From Candidatus Celerinatantimonas neptuna (GTDB lineage Bacteria > Pseudomonadota > Gammaproteobacteria > Enterobacterales > Celerinatantimonadaceae): 64,000 nucleotides of DNA. The position numbers and the translations under genes were made by a program. The notes beneath the pieces are model-generated. The model made no database searches. It was not told the DNA's origin and saw only the letters and a list, made by a program, of their open reading frames with translations. The DNA is taken from NCBI GenBank assembly GCA_911810475.1, contig OU461276.1, forward strand, positions 2,419,501 through 2,483,500, in the 5' to 3' direction. Shown here one piece after another: positions 20,174-30,855 of the stretch (position 1 is the stretch's first letter; each line of letters starts with the position of its first letter).

Positions 20174-20401
20174 TGCCGTTCACCTTGTTCAGCAACTGTT
20201 GTTCTATTTTATCATCTGTAGAACATGTTCATCAATCGTACGGTTTATTGAGTTCCGGTGAGCATCGGATTGTTGATTAAACGAAAGTGTCATTTTAGTT
20301 CGATATAGTATCAGATGTCGTTTCGAGACGGTTTAACGTGGAGCCGTAGCCATTTGGTTTTCGGTAAGCCTTATTGGACCTTTTAAGCGAGATCATCATC
20401 T

Positions 20402-21544
20402 ATGATGTTATTTTTGATGTGCATGCTGTTTGCGATGATATTAGGTATTCTTTTTTATCATTGGCTTAAAAAACCGCAATATCAGTCGCCGGGTGGGGAT
20501 GATCTGGCACTTTATATCTCTCATGCTCACTATGAAAATAAGACCTTCTATAATTTAACACATCATCCATCTCAAGAAGATCGCAGCGAACCATTTACTA
20601 CATTGCTTCAGTTTTTTTTGCATCGAAATAGTCAGGCAATCCCTTTATTGCCAGTTCCCTCGCATAAAACCAATCTTCATCAGTTAGATCGTTGCCAAAA
20701 TTTAGTGATATGGATGGGACATTCGACCTGTTTTATTCAATTGGATGGTTTGCGATTTTTAATTGATCCGGTTTTTAGTGATAATGCTTCGCCGGTGCCT
20801 AAAACGAATAGAGCTTTTGCGGGGAGTAATATTTACCAGGTTGAAGATATTCCCGTATTGGATTATCTATTAATTACCCATGATCATTGGGATCACCTGG
20901 ATTATCCAACCGTTAAAGCGCTTCATCCGAAAGTCAGACACGTAGTAACGGCCATGGGAATCGGCTCTTATTTGCGCCAATGGGGGTATAAAAAAGAGCA
21001 AATTCATGAGTGTGACTGGTATCAAACGATTCAGACCGGGCAGGGACTGGCTATTATATTTTTACCTTCACATCATTTTTCCGGGCGACTGATTAGAGAA
21101 AACCGAACATTATGGGGATCGTTTGCGCTACTTGGTTCTCAAAAAATCTACCTAAGCGGTGATTCAGGGTACAGTTCTCATTTTGATGAGATTGGTCAAC
21201 AGTATGGCCCCTTTGATATCGCAGTCCTGGAATGTGGACAATATGACCAAAGCTGGCCTGATATTCATATGTTCCCAGAGCAAACCGCACAGGCAGCTGT
21301 TGATCTGCAGGCAAAGGTCGTTATCCCTCAGCATAATAGTAAATTTAAACTGGCTAATCATGACTGGAACGAGCCTTTAGATCGCATTGTTGCTGCCAGT
21401 GATGGTAAACCTTATTGCCTTTTGACACCGATGATTGGTCAAACCGTGGATACTTGTTTAAAACAGCAATATTTTCACCGGTGGTGGCATGAAGCATCTC
21501 CAGTGAATGTTCAGGCGACATGTCCGGGTGAACATAGCCGTTGA
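20402..21544 (+). CDS. MBL-fold metal-dependent hydrolase (UlaG/NAPE-PLD-like)
   Basis: A 380-residue protein with an N-terminal membrane helix (about 1-20). The metallo-beta-lactamase core has IWMGHSTCFIQLDGLRFLID, then the metal motif HDHWDH (His160, His162, Asp164, His165), LPSHHFSGR, LSGDSGYSSHF and a last VIPQHNSKFKL. The pattern is that of the UlaG/N-acylphosphatidylethanolamine phospholipase D-like branch, so a phosphodiesterase or lactonase acting on a membrane lipid or metabolite is likely. The N-terminal helix suggests inner-membrane attachment. It stands alone. A weak ribosome site makes the exact start among adjacent ATGs (20402, 20405) uncertain. Confidence 0.88.
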   Translation: MMLFLMCMLFAMILGILFYHWLKKPQYQSPGGDDLALYISHAHYENKTFYNLTHHPSQEDRSEPFTTLLQFFLHRNSQAIPLLPVPSHKTNLHQLDRCQNLVIWMGHSTCFIQLDGLRFLIDPVFSDNASPVPKTNRAFAGSNIYQVEDIPVLDYLLITHDHWDHLDYPTVKALHPKVRHVVTAMGIGSYLRQWGYKKEQIHECDWYQTIQTGQGLAIIFLPSHHFSGRLIRENRTLWGSFALLGSQKIYLSGDSGYSSHFDEIGQQYGPFDIAVLECGQYDQSWPDIHMFPEQTAQAAVDLQAKVVIPQHNSKFKLANHDWNEPLDRIVAASDGKPYCLLTPMIGQTVDTCLKQQYFHRWWHEASPVNVQATCPGEHSR

Positions 21545-21772
21545 TGATCTAATCCGGCATAAGAAGTCATCATCAAATTACTCTCCATTTTATAGTGTGT
21601 CAGAATCGTTTTCTGAAGAATTGAAGTCTGATGCCATCATAATCATATTTTGATCAATCGGCTGTTTCTCTATTGTGCCCAAACTCGTGATTACTATTTA
21701 TTGATGGCCCGCACAATGCTTATTTTGTATAAGCGCTATAGTGAATATTTAGTACCGAACAGGCAGGAAAGG

Positions 21773-22327
21773 ATGATGACCGAGTTTGAAAAAATGGTAT
21801 CAGGTGCACAATTTGATGGAACAGATGCCGGTATAAGTCGAATTCGTGATGAGGCGACCTTACAGCTACTAGAGCTGAATCAGACCTGTAATGAAGCACT
21901 GCGTCAGTTGCAACTGCAAAAACTATTGGGGCATTTTGGGGAGTCCAGTATGGTGCGTTCCCCTTTTTTGTGTGAATTCGGCCGTACAATCACTATTGGC
22001 CATCATACATTTATCAATATGAATGTGATTATGTTAGATGGTAGCTCAATCACCATTGGTAATCATGTACTCATCGGTCCGAATAGCCAGTTTTATACAG
22101 CCGGACATGCTCTTGATTATCGAGAGCGACGTAACTGGACAACCAACTGCAAACCGATTGTGATTGAAGATGATGTCTGGATTGGAGGAAATGTTGTCAT
22201 TAATCAGGGTGTGACCATCGGGGCGCGTTCAGTTATTGCTGCCAATTCAGTGGTTAATCAGGATGTCTCGCCAGACTCTTTGTATGGTGGGACTCCAGCT
22301 AAACTGATCCGTCATTTAGATGTATGA
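21773..22327 (+). CDS. Sugar O-acetyltransferase (maltose acetyltransferase/NodL family)
   Basis: A 184-residue protein. The N-terminal Mac domain (TEFEKMVSGAQFDGTDAGIS) matches the maltose acetyltransferase YKKMLAGE-like cap. Then comes a left-handed beta-helix of hexapeptide repeats (ITIGHHTFINMNVIMLDGSS, then ITIGNHVLIGPNSQFYTAGH, with the catalytic His in AGHALD). It transfers acetyl from acetyl-CoA to a sugar or sugar-derived hydroxyl. The open frame starts earlier at 21650, but AGGAAA five bases before the ATG at 21773 and the family N-terminus fix this start. Confidence 0.92.
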   Translation: MMTEFEKMVSGAQFDGTDAGISRIRDEATLQLLELNQTCNEALRQLQLQKLLGHFGESSMVRSPFLCEFGRTITIGHHTFINMNVIMLDGSSITIGNHVLIGPNSQFYTAGHALDYRERRNWTTNCKPIVIEDDVWIGGNVVINQGVTIGARSVIAANSVVNQDVSPDSLYGGTPAKLIRHLDV

Positions 22328-22382
22328 AAAAAAGTGTAATGAACATTTTGGATCTATGTTTGATTGATCAAAGGAGTGACAA

Positions 22383-22934
22383 ATGCGTTGGCGTGGAATT
22401 AGTCATGTTGAGCTTTCGGTTCTGGATTATGAGGCATCAGTTGACTTTTATGACCGGATGTTCGGCTGGCTGGGTTACAAAAGCTTCTGGACACTGGATA
22501 TTGGGTATCACTCAACCTACTACATGGCCCGCTTTCCTTTCCCGCACAGTTATATTGGTATTCAGCCTGCAAAAAGCGGTGAAAAGCTGGATCATAACGT
22601 TCGGGCTACAGGCATTCACCATATTGCTCTCTGGGCTAAAAATAGGCGGGAAATCGATGATTTCTATCAGACCTTTCTGATTCCAAATAACATTAGTGTC
22701 AGTGATAGACCTACTGAATATCCTGTTTATACACCTGGCTATTACGCTGTTTTCTTTGAAGATCCAGTGAATGGCATTCATTGGGAACTGGCTCACATTC
22801 CTCGTTTACCCTCGTTGGGAGCATGGCGGCGTTTTAAGGTAGCCATGAAAACTCAAAAAGCTTTGCATCCTCAATGGGGTGATTCATTTATGAAAGAAGC
22901 CATGCGGCGTTTGCCCGGGCGAACACATAAGTGA
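22383..22934 (+). CDS. VOC (glyoxalase/bleomycin resistance) family protein
   Basis: A 183-residue protein. The start HVELSVLDYEASVDFYDRMF is the first beta-alpha-beta unit of a vicinal oxygen chelate fold, with the first metal ligand His10; GIHHIALWAKNRREIDDFYQ supplies the next, and YAVFFEDPVNGIHWELAH the last His/Glu pair. It is probably a metal-dependent lyase, dioxygenase or isomerase for an unknown substrate. The AAAGGAGTGACAA ribosome site before the ATG at 22383 is strong. Confidence 0.9.
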   Translation: MRWRGISHVELSVLDYEASVDFYDRMFGWLGYKSFWTLDIGYHSTYYMARFPFPHSYIGIQPAKSGEKLDHNVRATGIHHIALWAKNRREIDDFYQTFLIPNNISVSDRPTEYPVYTPGYYAVFFEDPVNGIHWELAHIPRLPSLGAWRRFKVAMKTQKALHPQWGDSFMKEAMRRLPGRTHK

Positions 22935-23102
22935 ACTTGTTAAAGTGAAATAGTACGACAAAGTCTTGATGAATATTCTTAATCAATAAAAACAGCTGAT
23001 ACTAAATGATTTTTGTTGATGTAAAGCATAATAATGGGCGTTGTCGATGCTGGACTTCTATACTGTGTGCATTCAGGACTGAAACAGAATAAGGATACGA
23101 CC

Positions 23103-24293
23103 ATGCGCCAATCGGATGATGTGTTCAATTATGATGATCTGGTTCATCTGTTACTCGGTGCTCATTTTTATGCTTGTGGAGGCGGAGGGGCGCTGGCAAA
23201 TGGTCAGAGTTTACTGGATGCGATTGTTAAACATTCAGGTTGTCAAGAGAAGGTTCACATTACAGTCACGGGTGTTGATGCGCTGGATGACCATTGTTTA
23301 CTTCCTGTTCTCGCTGCTATAGGCGCTCCAGCACTCTATCTGGAAAAAGGGTATGGTCAATCACCTCTGAGTGCATTTGATGCATTGCAAAAATTAAAAA
23401 ATGTTCAGTTTTCCTGTTTGTCTCCCATTGAAACAGGCCCGATTGCAATCGGCATGAGTCTTTTGGTTGCTGCTTATTTTGGTATCCCAGTCCTGAATGG
23501 GGATGGCGGTGGACGGGCATTCCCTTGTCTGCAGTTATCTACATTTTCTAACCCGGAACTGGAATACCCTATTGCTGTCAGCCCGGCTGTTATTACATCT
23601 GAGAATGAATTACATGATGGGGGGGCATCGGTTTCGATTGAGTGTTCATCTGGTTCGGATATGGATGCCATGATACGAGGTATTATTTCTCATTCGGAAA
23701 GCTTTGATCATAGAGCATCACTGGCTGCATTTGTAATGACCGGGCGTCAGGCAAAACAAGACAATGCCGTGGTTTCAGGAACACTTACCCGATCATTACA
23801 ACTTGGTCGGAGTCTTGCTGAATGTACTGGAGCCGGGAAATCCTGTTTTCAGGCTATCGAGCAACAAAGTGGGGCCCAGTGTGTCATGCGCGGACAGCTA
23901 ACCAATATTACTTTAACGACTCGGGATGGCTTTGATTGGGTGACGCTTGAATATTGTGATCACAGGTTCCCAGGGACCAAATATACGGTCATTGCACAAA
24001 ATGAGAACATGTTACTTTGGTCTGATTCGCTTAGTTTTCCACTGGCTATGGCTCCTGATCTGATTTGTTGTCTTTGCTCTGATGCAACTCTAATGAGTAA
24101 TGATGAGATTTATGCAGCATGGCATGAAAATCCGGATGACGAGCGCTTTAAGAATATGGCTATTTTCACGTTGCCTGGCGCGCCACAAATACAGAAAAGT
24201 TGGTTTCATGACCATTTTGCCCGGATATTTAAGCGATTTGGATATTACGGTTGTTATCATCCACTTCATTGCACACGGGAAATTCGAGCATGA
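23103..24293 (+). CDS. DUF917 family protein
   Basis: A 396-residue protein of the DUF917 family (seen in hydantoinase/oxoprolinase-type operons). Typical pieces are ACGGGGALANGQSLLD near residues 25-45, the central PIETGPIAIGMSLLVAAYFG with IPVLNGDGGGRAFPCLQLST, and the C-terminal NMAIFTLPGAPQIQ. Its biochemical role is not established; context elsewhere suggests catabolism of cyclic amides or keto acids. The ATG at 23103 has AAGGATACGACC in front; an upstream ATG at 23034 lacks a site. The stop overlaps the racemase start (ATGA), so the two form one operon. Confidence 0.85.
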   Translation: MRQSDDVFNYDDLVHLLLGAHFYACGGGGALANGQSLLDAIVKHSGCQEKVHITVTGVDALDDHCLLPVLAAIGAPALYLEKGYGQSPLSAFDALQKLKNVQFSCLSPIETGPIAIGMSLLVAAYFGIPVLNGDGGGRAFPCLQLSTFSNPELEYPIAVSPAVITSENELHDGGASVSIECSSGSDMDAMIRGIISHSESFDHRASLAAFVMTGRQAKQDNAVVSGTLTRSLQLGRSLAECTGAGKSCFQAIEQQSGAQCVMRGQLTNITLTTRDGFDWVTLEYCDHRFPGTKYTVIAQNENMLLWSDSLSFPLAMAPDLICCLCSDATLMSNDEIYAAWHENPDDERFKNMAIFTLPGAPQIQKSWFHDHFARIFKRFGYYGCYHPLHCTREIRA

Positions 24294-25036
24294 AAACGAC
24301 CATCAAACTTAAGATTATCATTCCGGTTCACACGGATGAATTTACCCGCCAGATTTCAGCTAGCATTGATCGGTTTCGCAATGAACGAGTGTTAATTGAT
24401 ATAGAAGCAATCCCTAAAGGAACACCGTTTATTCAATCTCGCATTGATCTGGCTATTAACGAAATCGAAGTAGTTAAAATGGCTATTCAGGCTGAACTGG
24501 ATAGTTATGATGGCATTTTTGTGACTGATATGGATATGTGCGGTGTTGAAGCTGCACGTCAGGCCGTTTCTATTCCGATTGTCGGAGGTTTTAGACCCAG
24601 CGTCTATACCGCAATGCTTTTAGGACAAAAAGTTTCTATTCTTACGGTGAGAGATGTGATTGGTATGCAAAGTGAGCATATGCGTGCCTTTGCTATTACT
24701 GAGCATTTTGCGTCGATTTATCCACTAGATAAATGTGTTAATGAGTTAAAAAATCCAACTTCAGAAAACCGCATGAAGATATTCGATGAGCTGGTGGAAT
24801 TAGGGGTTAAAGCGATTACTGAATCAGGTGCCGACAGTATTATATTTGGCTGTACCGGATTTACCGACCAGGCCGGACCGCTCAGTGAACGTTTAAGTGA
24901 AATATTGAATCACCATATTCCAGTGATTGATCCCAACGGTTGTGCAATAGGATATTTGATTATGTTGGTGGAAAATAACCTGTCACATAGTGGGATGACG
25001 TATCCACTTAAAGATTTGGCCGGAAATATTTCCTGA
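24290..25036 (+). CDS. Aspartate/hydantoin racemase family protein
   Basis: A 248-residue protein of the Asp/Glu/hydantoin racemase superfamily. IIIPVHTDEFTRQI opens the first half. The two catalytic cysteine positions are Cys84 in MDMCGVEAAR and Cys188 in FGCTGFT, placed as in hydantoin racemase (HyuE). It probably inverts the configuration of a hydantoin- or amino-acid-like alpha-carbon without PLP. The gene overlaps the end of the DUF917 gene by four bases. No hydantoinase (HyuA/HyuB) or transporter is adjacent, so the pathway is incomplete here. Confidence 0.85.
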   Translation: MKTTIKLKIIIPVHTDEFTRQISASIDRFRNERVLIDIEAIPKGTPFIQSRIDLAINEIEVVKMAIQAELDSYDGIFVTDMDMCGVEAARQAVSIPIVGGFRPSVYTAMLLGQKVSILTVRDVIGMQSEHMRAFAITEHFASIYPLDKCVNELKNPTSENRMKIFDELVELGVKAITESGADSIIFGCTGFTDQAGPLSERLSEILNHHIPVIDPNGCAIGYLIMLVENNLSHSGMTYPLKDLAGNIS

Positions 25037-26678
25037 TTACGACTTACCGGTTGGTTTGTCTCATGGATCAGTGATTCTGAGCAGATAGAAAGACATTAAC
25101 TTTCTCCTATCATGGTACTTTTGATGTTGATGCCTGCTAAGAGAAGGTTGATTTATTTGCCAGATGCTGTTGGTGTTTATCCTTTGTCGGTTTTTTCGGG
25201 GATGGAACAGCAATGTGACACTTTGTTGGATATATAGTCTTCTTGCCTATCAGAGAAAATGATTTTAGTTCTTTGGGGAACATTGATGTCCAAGTCAATC
25301 CCATCATCGTTAACGGTTCAGCTGACAGCATTCGTTTATTCAATCATCCACTCTCTTTTCGAACTTAGGGAGTAATGGTTGAATGAATTCATACTTTCCT
25401 GATTAATTCCTTTGCCATGCTCATATGAGTGGACCAATTTATATGGACGGTTTCATATGATTCAGACTGAAGTTTGACGTTCGGGATTTGTTGTAGCGTA
25501 TGGGGGCCCCTGGGGTCGTATTCTTTGTTATTTCTTTAAATGTTGGATGCCTTTTTAAATTTCTTTTACGGTTGATGACAGACTTAGGTATAAAACGGTG
25601 CCATTTTTCTGTTTGAATCAATCTAAGGATGGCTAGATGCTATGACTGATAGAAACAGACAAAACTAATCCTTTTGTACTGTTTGTATTGAATTGGTTTT
25701 GCCATGATTGTTTCTGTCAGGTGTGGAGGTTTATCTAAACTAAACTGCGTTTACGAAGGGTACTTTTTATGGTTGGCTATATTCGCTATTACTTTTTAAC
25801 TATCTATTTATTATAGAAATATTATTCCTGTAGAATTTTATTGGCCTGATAATGATATGCGAGAGAGACAGCGAATAAATGCGGCCAGTATCACTTATGA
25901 TTTAGTTGTTTTGTGAATAGATTCAAAATCTGGTCAAGGTGAGTGGCAGAGTTGTATCTTGTTCAATCTTTGATCATTCCTATCAGAAGAACCGTTGATG
26001 ATGTAAATGTAGAACAACCGGTAGAAACACAATTAAATTGTGCCAATAAAAAGGATGAAACGAAAGCTAGTTGATCGGTAACCAGTCTAAACCGGACGTA
26101 TCTAAATAACTTTAACTTGGGATAAGACCGCTTTTTTTGATAAGGATTAAAGTCGATTCTGGCGTTAAATCCCGCACCAGAAAACCAGACTGGCCCATCA
26201 TGAATCAATCGTTATTTATGGTGACTTCTTATTCCGAGTTGAGGTTAAATAAACTGTAGATTGATTTAGAATGACTCTAAAATAGTAATTGCCCTTAATA
26301 ACTCCTTGTTTAGAAAAGTCTTTTTATGTTGGGCTGAGGTTCATGAAAAATTGCTCTATGCTTAGTGCACACCTATTTGAAAGTGTATTCGTTTCGGTGA
26401 TTTTTGGCCTGATACCGTTTCGTCGTTTTAGATTTTAAGTGTGAATGTGTATGTGCTTTAGGGCTGTTTATTTTGGGTGTTGGTTTTTGTTGGTTTTTGC
26501 AGTTTTTGGCAGTTCATTCATGTGGTGTTAGGCCCTGAAATAAAAATTGAGAGTTAGCTGCGAAAATATGCCGTCTAATTTTTCGCATAAATTCAGATCA
26601 TAAAGCAACAGTGGTTGCGCAGTTGATCAGACTGTCGATGTTTTTGCCACTGCTCCAATTTATTAGAGGAGAACTAAC
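25037..26678. other. 1.6 kb without a recognisable gene
   Basis: Only short open frames without ribosome sites occur. The longest (reverse strand, 25963-26208, 81 residues) has no family match I can see. A near-perfect inverted pair, CTGATAGAAACA (25646-25657) and TGTTTCTGTCAG (25709-25720, one mismatch), encloses 51 bases and could be a hairpin or the ends of a tiny insertion. Around 26460-26520 there are T/G-rich direct repeats (GTTGGTTTTTG). The region reads like decayed coding sequence plus the promoter of the GH18 gene that follows. Confidence 0.45.
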
Positions 26679-28034
26679 ATGGCAAATTTACCCTACGGCA
26701 TTAATGCATGGATCTTTTTGAACGAGGATGAGCCATCTGGCACACATTACAACAGTGCAAACAGTTGTTATCAGTCGCTTGTTAAATTTGGTGTCTATAA
26801 GGATGTCACGTTCCTTGGGATTGCTTTTTTTGAGGTTATATCGACAGCACATGGATATACCATTGAGATTGGTGACTCATCCCACCCCGATGGTCTAAAT
26901 AATCAGGATTATCTCAAAAGTGTGCTTCATGATGCGCGTCAGATTAATCCGGATATTAAATTTTTGGCGACGATGGGGTATTCGGGGGAACAGACCCTGG
27001 CTGAAATTTTTATCGGTGGTGGTGATCCAAAGACCCAGGCTCATGCATTTGCCAACAATTTAGTCAGTTACCTTAAAAGCCACCATATGAATGGGGTGGA
27101 TATTGATTGGGAACCACCTTTATCGGATCATATGACCAAAGCAAATTTTCAAATATTATTTTCTACTATTCGTCAGGTATTTGATCAGCAGTCTGAGACA
27201 TTCTATTTGTCGTTTACCCCTGCCTGGCCGACTCAAACGACAGATTATCCGACGGTCAATAGTGCGTTTGATTTTGTTTCACCCCAGTTTTATGACGGAA
27301 CACCGTTAATACGCTTTCTTAATGCTGGAATTTCTCCGGATAAAATTGGCTATGGTGCGCAGTTTGAACCGGGTAATTCTGTACCGAATGCAAGTGCTCA
27401 GCAGGTATGGCATCAGGTTTCAGAAGGTTTTGCCAAAGATGATAAAACTTACAAGTATCAGGATATTTTTGTCTGGCGCTTCAATTCAGGCAATTTTCAG
27501 TTTGAGCAGGCTCAGTTTATGATCCTTTATCAACTTGCAAGCCGACCGACTGGACATTCGTTCGACGATGAGCCGGTTGTAGGTGCGGCGGGGTATCCTC
27601 AGATGACTCAAATCATGATTCGCTCCGGTGATGTGCTTGATTCGATTCAGACTGAGAATACCGGGATGGGAACGTATAATCAGGGAACACAGAAGACAGG
27701 TACAGGGGTATTTACCTTGCTATCTCATGGTGGTAATAGCGGAGATCCGCTGGGCGTTAATATTCCGTTTGATGATCCGATTGTGTCTGTTTGCGGGTTT
27801 ACCGGACTGTGGTATGACTGGGAGTGTGTTTTGCAGCTTACATTAACGGGGAAAAGTGGTATCACGTATGGTCCATTTGGTACGATGGCCGGGGCTTCGA
27901 CTCAAAAAGCCTTTACTCAGTCTGCAGGAGAAGGGCAGAGTGTGGTTGCATTCAGAGGAACAACCGTGACTGTTTCATTATCTGATGGTCGCCAGACAGA
28001 CATCATTGCCAGCCTGGATGCTATCTTTGCCTGA
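26679..28034 (+). CDS. GH18 domain protein with C-terminal jacalin-like lectin domain
   Basis: A 451-residue protein. Residues about 1-300 are a GH18 TIM barrel: FLATMGYSGEQTL for the SxGG strand, and NGVDIDWE (138-145) for the catalytic motif with Glu145. The first Asp is replaced by Asn138, which occurs in active members. FVSPQFYDG is the Met/Gln-x-Tyr-type strand. Residues about 312-450 look like a jacalin-like beta-prism (DDPIVSVCGFTGLWYDWECV, then LTLTGKSGITYGPFG), a carbohydrate-binding fold. There is no signal peptide (MANLPYGINAWIF). A strong ribosome site (AGAGGAGAA) precedes the start. It probably acts on chitin or other GlcNAc polymers. Confidence 0.85.
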   Translation: MANLPYGINAWIFLNEDEPSGTHYNSANSCYQSLVKFGVYKDVTFLGIAFFEVISTAHGYTIEIGDSSHPDGLNNQDYLKSVLHDARQINPDIKFLATMGYSGEQTLAEIFIGGGDPKTQAHAFANNLVSYLKSHHMNGVDIDWEPPLSDHMTKANFQILFSTIRQVFDQQSETFYLSFTPAWPTQTTDYPTVNSAFDFVSPQFYDGTPLIRFLNAGISPDKIGYGAQFEPGNSVPNASAQQVWHQVSEGFAKDDKTYKYQDIFVWRFNSGNFQFEQAQFMILYQLASRPTGHSFDDEPVVGAAGYPQMTQIMIRSGDVLDSIQTENTGMGTYNQGTQKTGTGVFTLLSHGGNSGDPLGVNIPFDDPIVSVCGFTGLWYDWECVLQLTLTGKSGITYGPFGTMAGASTQKAFTQSAGEGQSVVAFRGTTVTVSLSDGRQTDIIASLDAIFA

Positions 28035-28064
28035 TTTATTTTTATATCAGTTGAAAATATGTGA

Positions 28065-28099
28065 CAGGTTGCCGGGGTGACTTTCCGGCAACCTGTTTA
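28065..28099. terminator. Terminator hairpin after the GH18-lectin gene
   Basis: CAGGTTGCCGG (28065-28075) and CCGGCAACCTG (28085-28095) form a perfect 11-bp GC-rich stem with a nine-base loop, followed by TTTAT. It ends the forward GH18 gene and lies beyond the end of the convergent chemoreceptor gene. Confidence 0.75.
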
Positions 28100-28188
28100 T
28101 CGTTTGCCAGTGTTTACTCTTTTTATTTTGAATTAGGATGTTGCGATTCAAAAATACAACGATTAGAGGTGTTTTTTAAATTTAAATA

Positions 28189-30516
28189 TCACACCTTAAA
28201 TTGCCGGACTTTTTCTTCCAGACTCTCTGATAGTGTGGTCAGTTCTTTACTGTTCCGGGCAATGGCTGTTACACCATTGAGTGTTTTATCACCGCTTTGA
28301 GAGATAGAGACCATGCTACGGTTAATTTCTTCTATTGCGACTTTCTGTTCGTCTGCAGCGGATGCAATTTGTGCATTCATATCATTAATCGATGAGATCG
28401 CATCAGCAATTTTAAGCAGTGATTTTCCTGCATCGCGGGTGATTTCAGAGCTTTTTTTGCTGTTACTCCGGCTGGACGACATCACCTGAAATGCATTCAG
28501 AGAGTCACTTTGCAAGGCCTCGATCATCTCCTGAATTTCAGCGGTACTGTCTTGCGTTTTCTTCGATAGTGCTCTTACTTCATCGGCAACAACGGCAAAT
28601 CCTCTTCCGTGTTCTCCGGCCCGGGCTGATTCGATGGCGGCATTAAGAGCAAGCACGTTAGTTTGATCGGCAATTCCTCTGATGACATCCAAAATCGCTA
28701 CAATATCAGTGACTTTATTTTTCAGATTGTCGATGACATTGGCTGCACCACCTATTTCCTCTGACAGATTTTCTATCGAAGTGATAGCCTTGTTGACGAT
28801 GCTTTGTACATGTTTGCCCTCGGCATCGGCATCATGTGCGATTTGTGCTGCATTTGATGCATTACCTGCAACTTCCTGTGCTGAAGCTGAAATTTGGTTG
28901 ATTGCCGTGACTATCATTTCGGTTTCTTTATTTTGGTCGTTTACCGTTGTCCGGCCTTCTGTAGCGATTTGGTTCATATCGACAACTGTATTACTCAGAC
29001 TAGCTACCGATGTTTTAATATTTTGGACCAATAGATGTATTTTACCTACAAACTGGTTAAACCCACTGGCTAACTCACCCAGCTCATCTTTACGGGTATC
29101 GTTTAATCGGCTGGTTAAATCGCCTTCTCCCTGAGCGATGTCAATCAGAGAGTGACTGGTTTCTTTAATTGGCCGCACAATCGATTTGGTGATAAAAAAT
29201 CCGGCGAAGGCTCCTAATGCAATGATCACGATTGCAGTTGCTGAAGCCATAAACAGAATGAATGAACGAATTTCTGTAATCCGGGAGAGAACTTCATTCA
29301 TATGAATTTCATTTAAGATGGCCCATTTATGGCCCATGATGTCAAGAGGTGCGAAAGCGGTTAATACCCGTTGCTTGAGGTAATTATTGTTAACGAGTGT
29401 ACCTGAGAGGCCACTGAGTGCAGTTTTGATAGCATCAGAGTGGATGGGGTAGATGGCAACATCCGTTTTTTTGGCTTTAATTGTATCAATTATTTGTTGC
29501 GGGTAATTGAGTTTGGCTGCTAAAGAAAGATATTCTGCCGGGTGTTCGAGTAATAGCCGACTTGTGGATCTTGGCGTTTGATCTGAACTTACAAGATATG
29601 TTTCACCGGTTAAGCCAAGTCCGGATTTTTTCCATTGATAGTCATAAGTGACCAGTTTGGTAAGTTTTTCTGACGATAATGCAAAGACCACAACGCCGAC
29701 TCGTTTGCCTTTCTCAAAAACGGGGGCTGAAATAAAACCGGTTGGCATACCAAGGGCTGCCAGGTAAGGTTTGTAATCGGTAAAAGCATAGTGATTGTCT
29801 TTAAGCTGATTGGCTTGTTTGAATGCCCTGGCTAAGCCTGAATCTTTAAATACTCCTTTGGTGACTGATGCAGCAAAATCGATATTCTTCTTAACAGAGT
29901 AAACAACATCACCTGTTTTTGAGTTAATAAGCAATATATCCTGCAGGTTAAAACGGGTTAAAAATGCCCGGAAATAAGGATGATATTGTTTATGACCTGA
30001 TGTGTAAGAAGTTCGGTCTGAAGCCGCGACCATTTTATCTTTATCGTAAATATCATTTTTATTCTTTGCAATGTACTGATCTTGCAAAGCAAGCGTTGCA
30101 TGACTCATATCACCAATTAACTTATTTACATCAAGTGATTTTCCAGGATTTAACGCATCATATTTTGTTGCAATGGCTGATATGTAATAGTTTTTGAGAT
30201 TTTGGCGCTGACCATCACGGTCTTTTCGACCGACAAAGAACGGAAATGGTTTATAAGAAGAAGATAAATTTCGAATAGCTTCTCGGACAATTTGTTGTTG
30301 TGATGCACTGAGTATTTGATTTTCAAGTGAATTATAATATTGGTTTACGATCTTTTGCGCGACATTTCGCAAAGATATCATCTGGTCTTGCCTGGCTTCG
30401 CGGACAACATTTTCTGTTTTATTGAGTGAAACGACTCCGATTACCCCTGCTGTGCTAATGACTGCTAATGTCGCTATGATGACGATACCAAAAATGAATT
30501 TAGAACCAATTTTCAT
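28189..30516 (-). CDS. Methyl-accepting chemotaxis protein, dCache-HAMP-MCP
   Basis: A 775-residue transmembrane receptor. Membrane helix about 7-27, long double Cache periplasmic domain about 35-405 ([20 protein letters not shown], then [20 protein letters not shown]), second helix about 412-435, HAMP about 436-490 and the MCP signalling domain with tip near 617-650 ([20 protein letters not shown]). The open frame begins ten residues earlier, but [12 protein letters not shown] at 30516 is the natural start, with GGAG upstream. It is divergent from an orphan periplasmic sugar-binding protein, a possible ligand-presenting partner. Confidence 0.92.
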   Translation of the reverse strand: MKIGSKFIFGIVIIATLAVISTAGVIGVVSLNKTENVVREARQDQMISLRNVAQKIVNQYYNSLENQILSASQQQIVREAIRNLSSSYKPFPFFVGRKDRDGQRQNLKNYYISAIATKYDALNPGKSLDVNKLIGDMSHATLALQDQYIAKNKNDIYDKDKMVAASDRTSYTSGHKQYHPYFRAFLTRFNLQDILLINSKTGDVVYSVKKNIDFAASVTKGVFKDSGLARAFKQANQLKDNHYAFTDYKPYLAALGMPTGFISAPVFEKGKRVGVVVFALSSEKLTKLVTYDYQWKKSGLGLTGETYLVSSDQTPRSTSRLLLEHPAEYLSLAAKLNYPQQIIDTIKAKKTDVAIYPIHSDAIKTALSGLSGTLVNNNYLKQRVLTAFAPLDIMGHKWAILNEIHMNEVLSRITEIRSFILFMASATAIVIIALGAFAGFFITKSIVRPIKETSHSLIDIAQGEGDLTSRLNDTRKDELGELASGFNQFVGKIHLLVQNIKTSVASLSNTVVDMNQIATEGRTTVNDQNKETEMIVTAINQISASAQEVAGNASNAAQIAHDADAEGKHVQSIVNKAITSIENLSEEIGGAANVIDNLKNKVTDIVAILDVIRGIADQTNVLALNAAIESARAGEHGRGFAVVADEVRALSKKTQDSTAEIQEMIEALQSDSLNAFQVMSSSRSNSKKSSEITRDAGKSLLKIADAISSINDMNAQIASAADEQKVAIEEINRSMVSISQSGDKTLNGVTAIARNSKELTTLSESLEEKVRQFKV

Positions 30517-30855
30517 AAAGGATATACTCCAGACCGCAAGTAACAACTCATCAGGTAAGTGTCGGCATCCAAACGATACTGTAACTGTGTATTTGGCCCT
30601 ATTTGCTATACAAATTACGACCTCTATGGTTAGAGCGTAGTCAATGATAAGAATTTTTCTAACTAAAAATCAGATAACGCTAGCCAATTCAAATTAATGT
30701 CTTTTCCTTATGATGAATTCCTGCCTTGTGAAAATCGAATCCTCTACCATACTTTGCTTGATTGACGCTTTATTAAAACCAGTCAGAACACTGTTTTTAG
30801 TAGATGTGCTTAACCGTTAAAAGTCGCAGCATCATTTAATATCAGAGAGCTTTTT
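30517..30855. other. Divergent promoter region between MCP and sugar-binding protein
   Basis: 339 bases without an open frame, holding the promoters of two divergent genes. No clear operator symmetry was found. The start of the binding protein is preceded by ATCAGAGAGC. Confidence 0.4.

Noticed and set aside
25963-26208. 81-codon reverse open frame
   Set aside because: No ribosome site or family; probably chance in decayed sequence.
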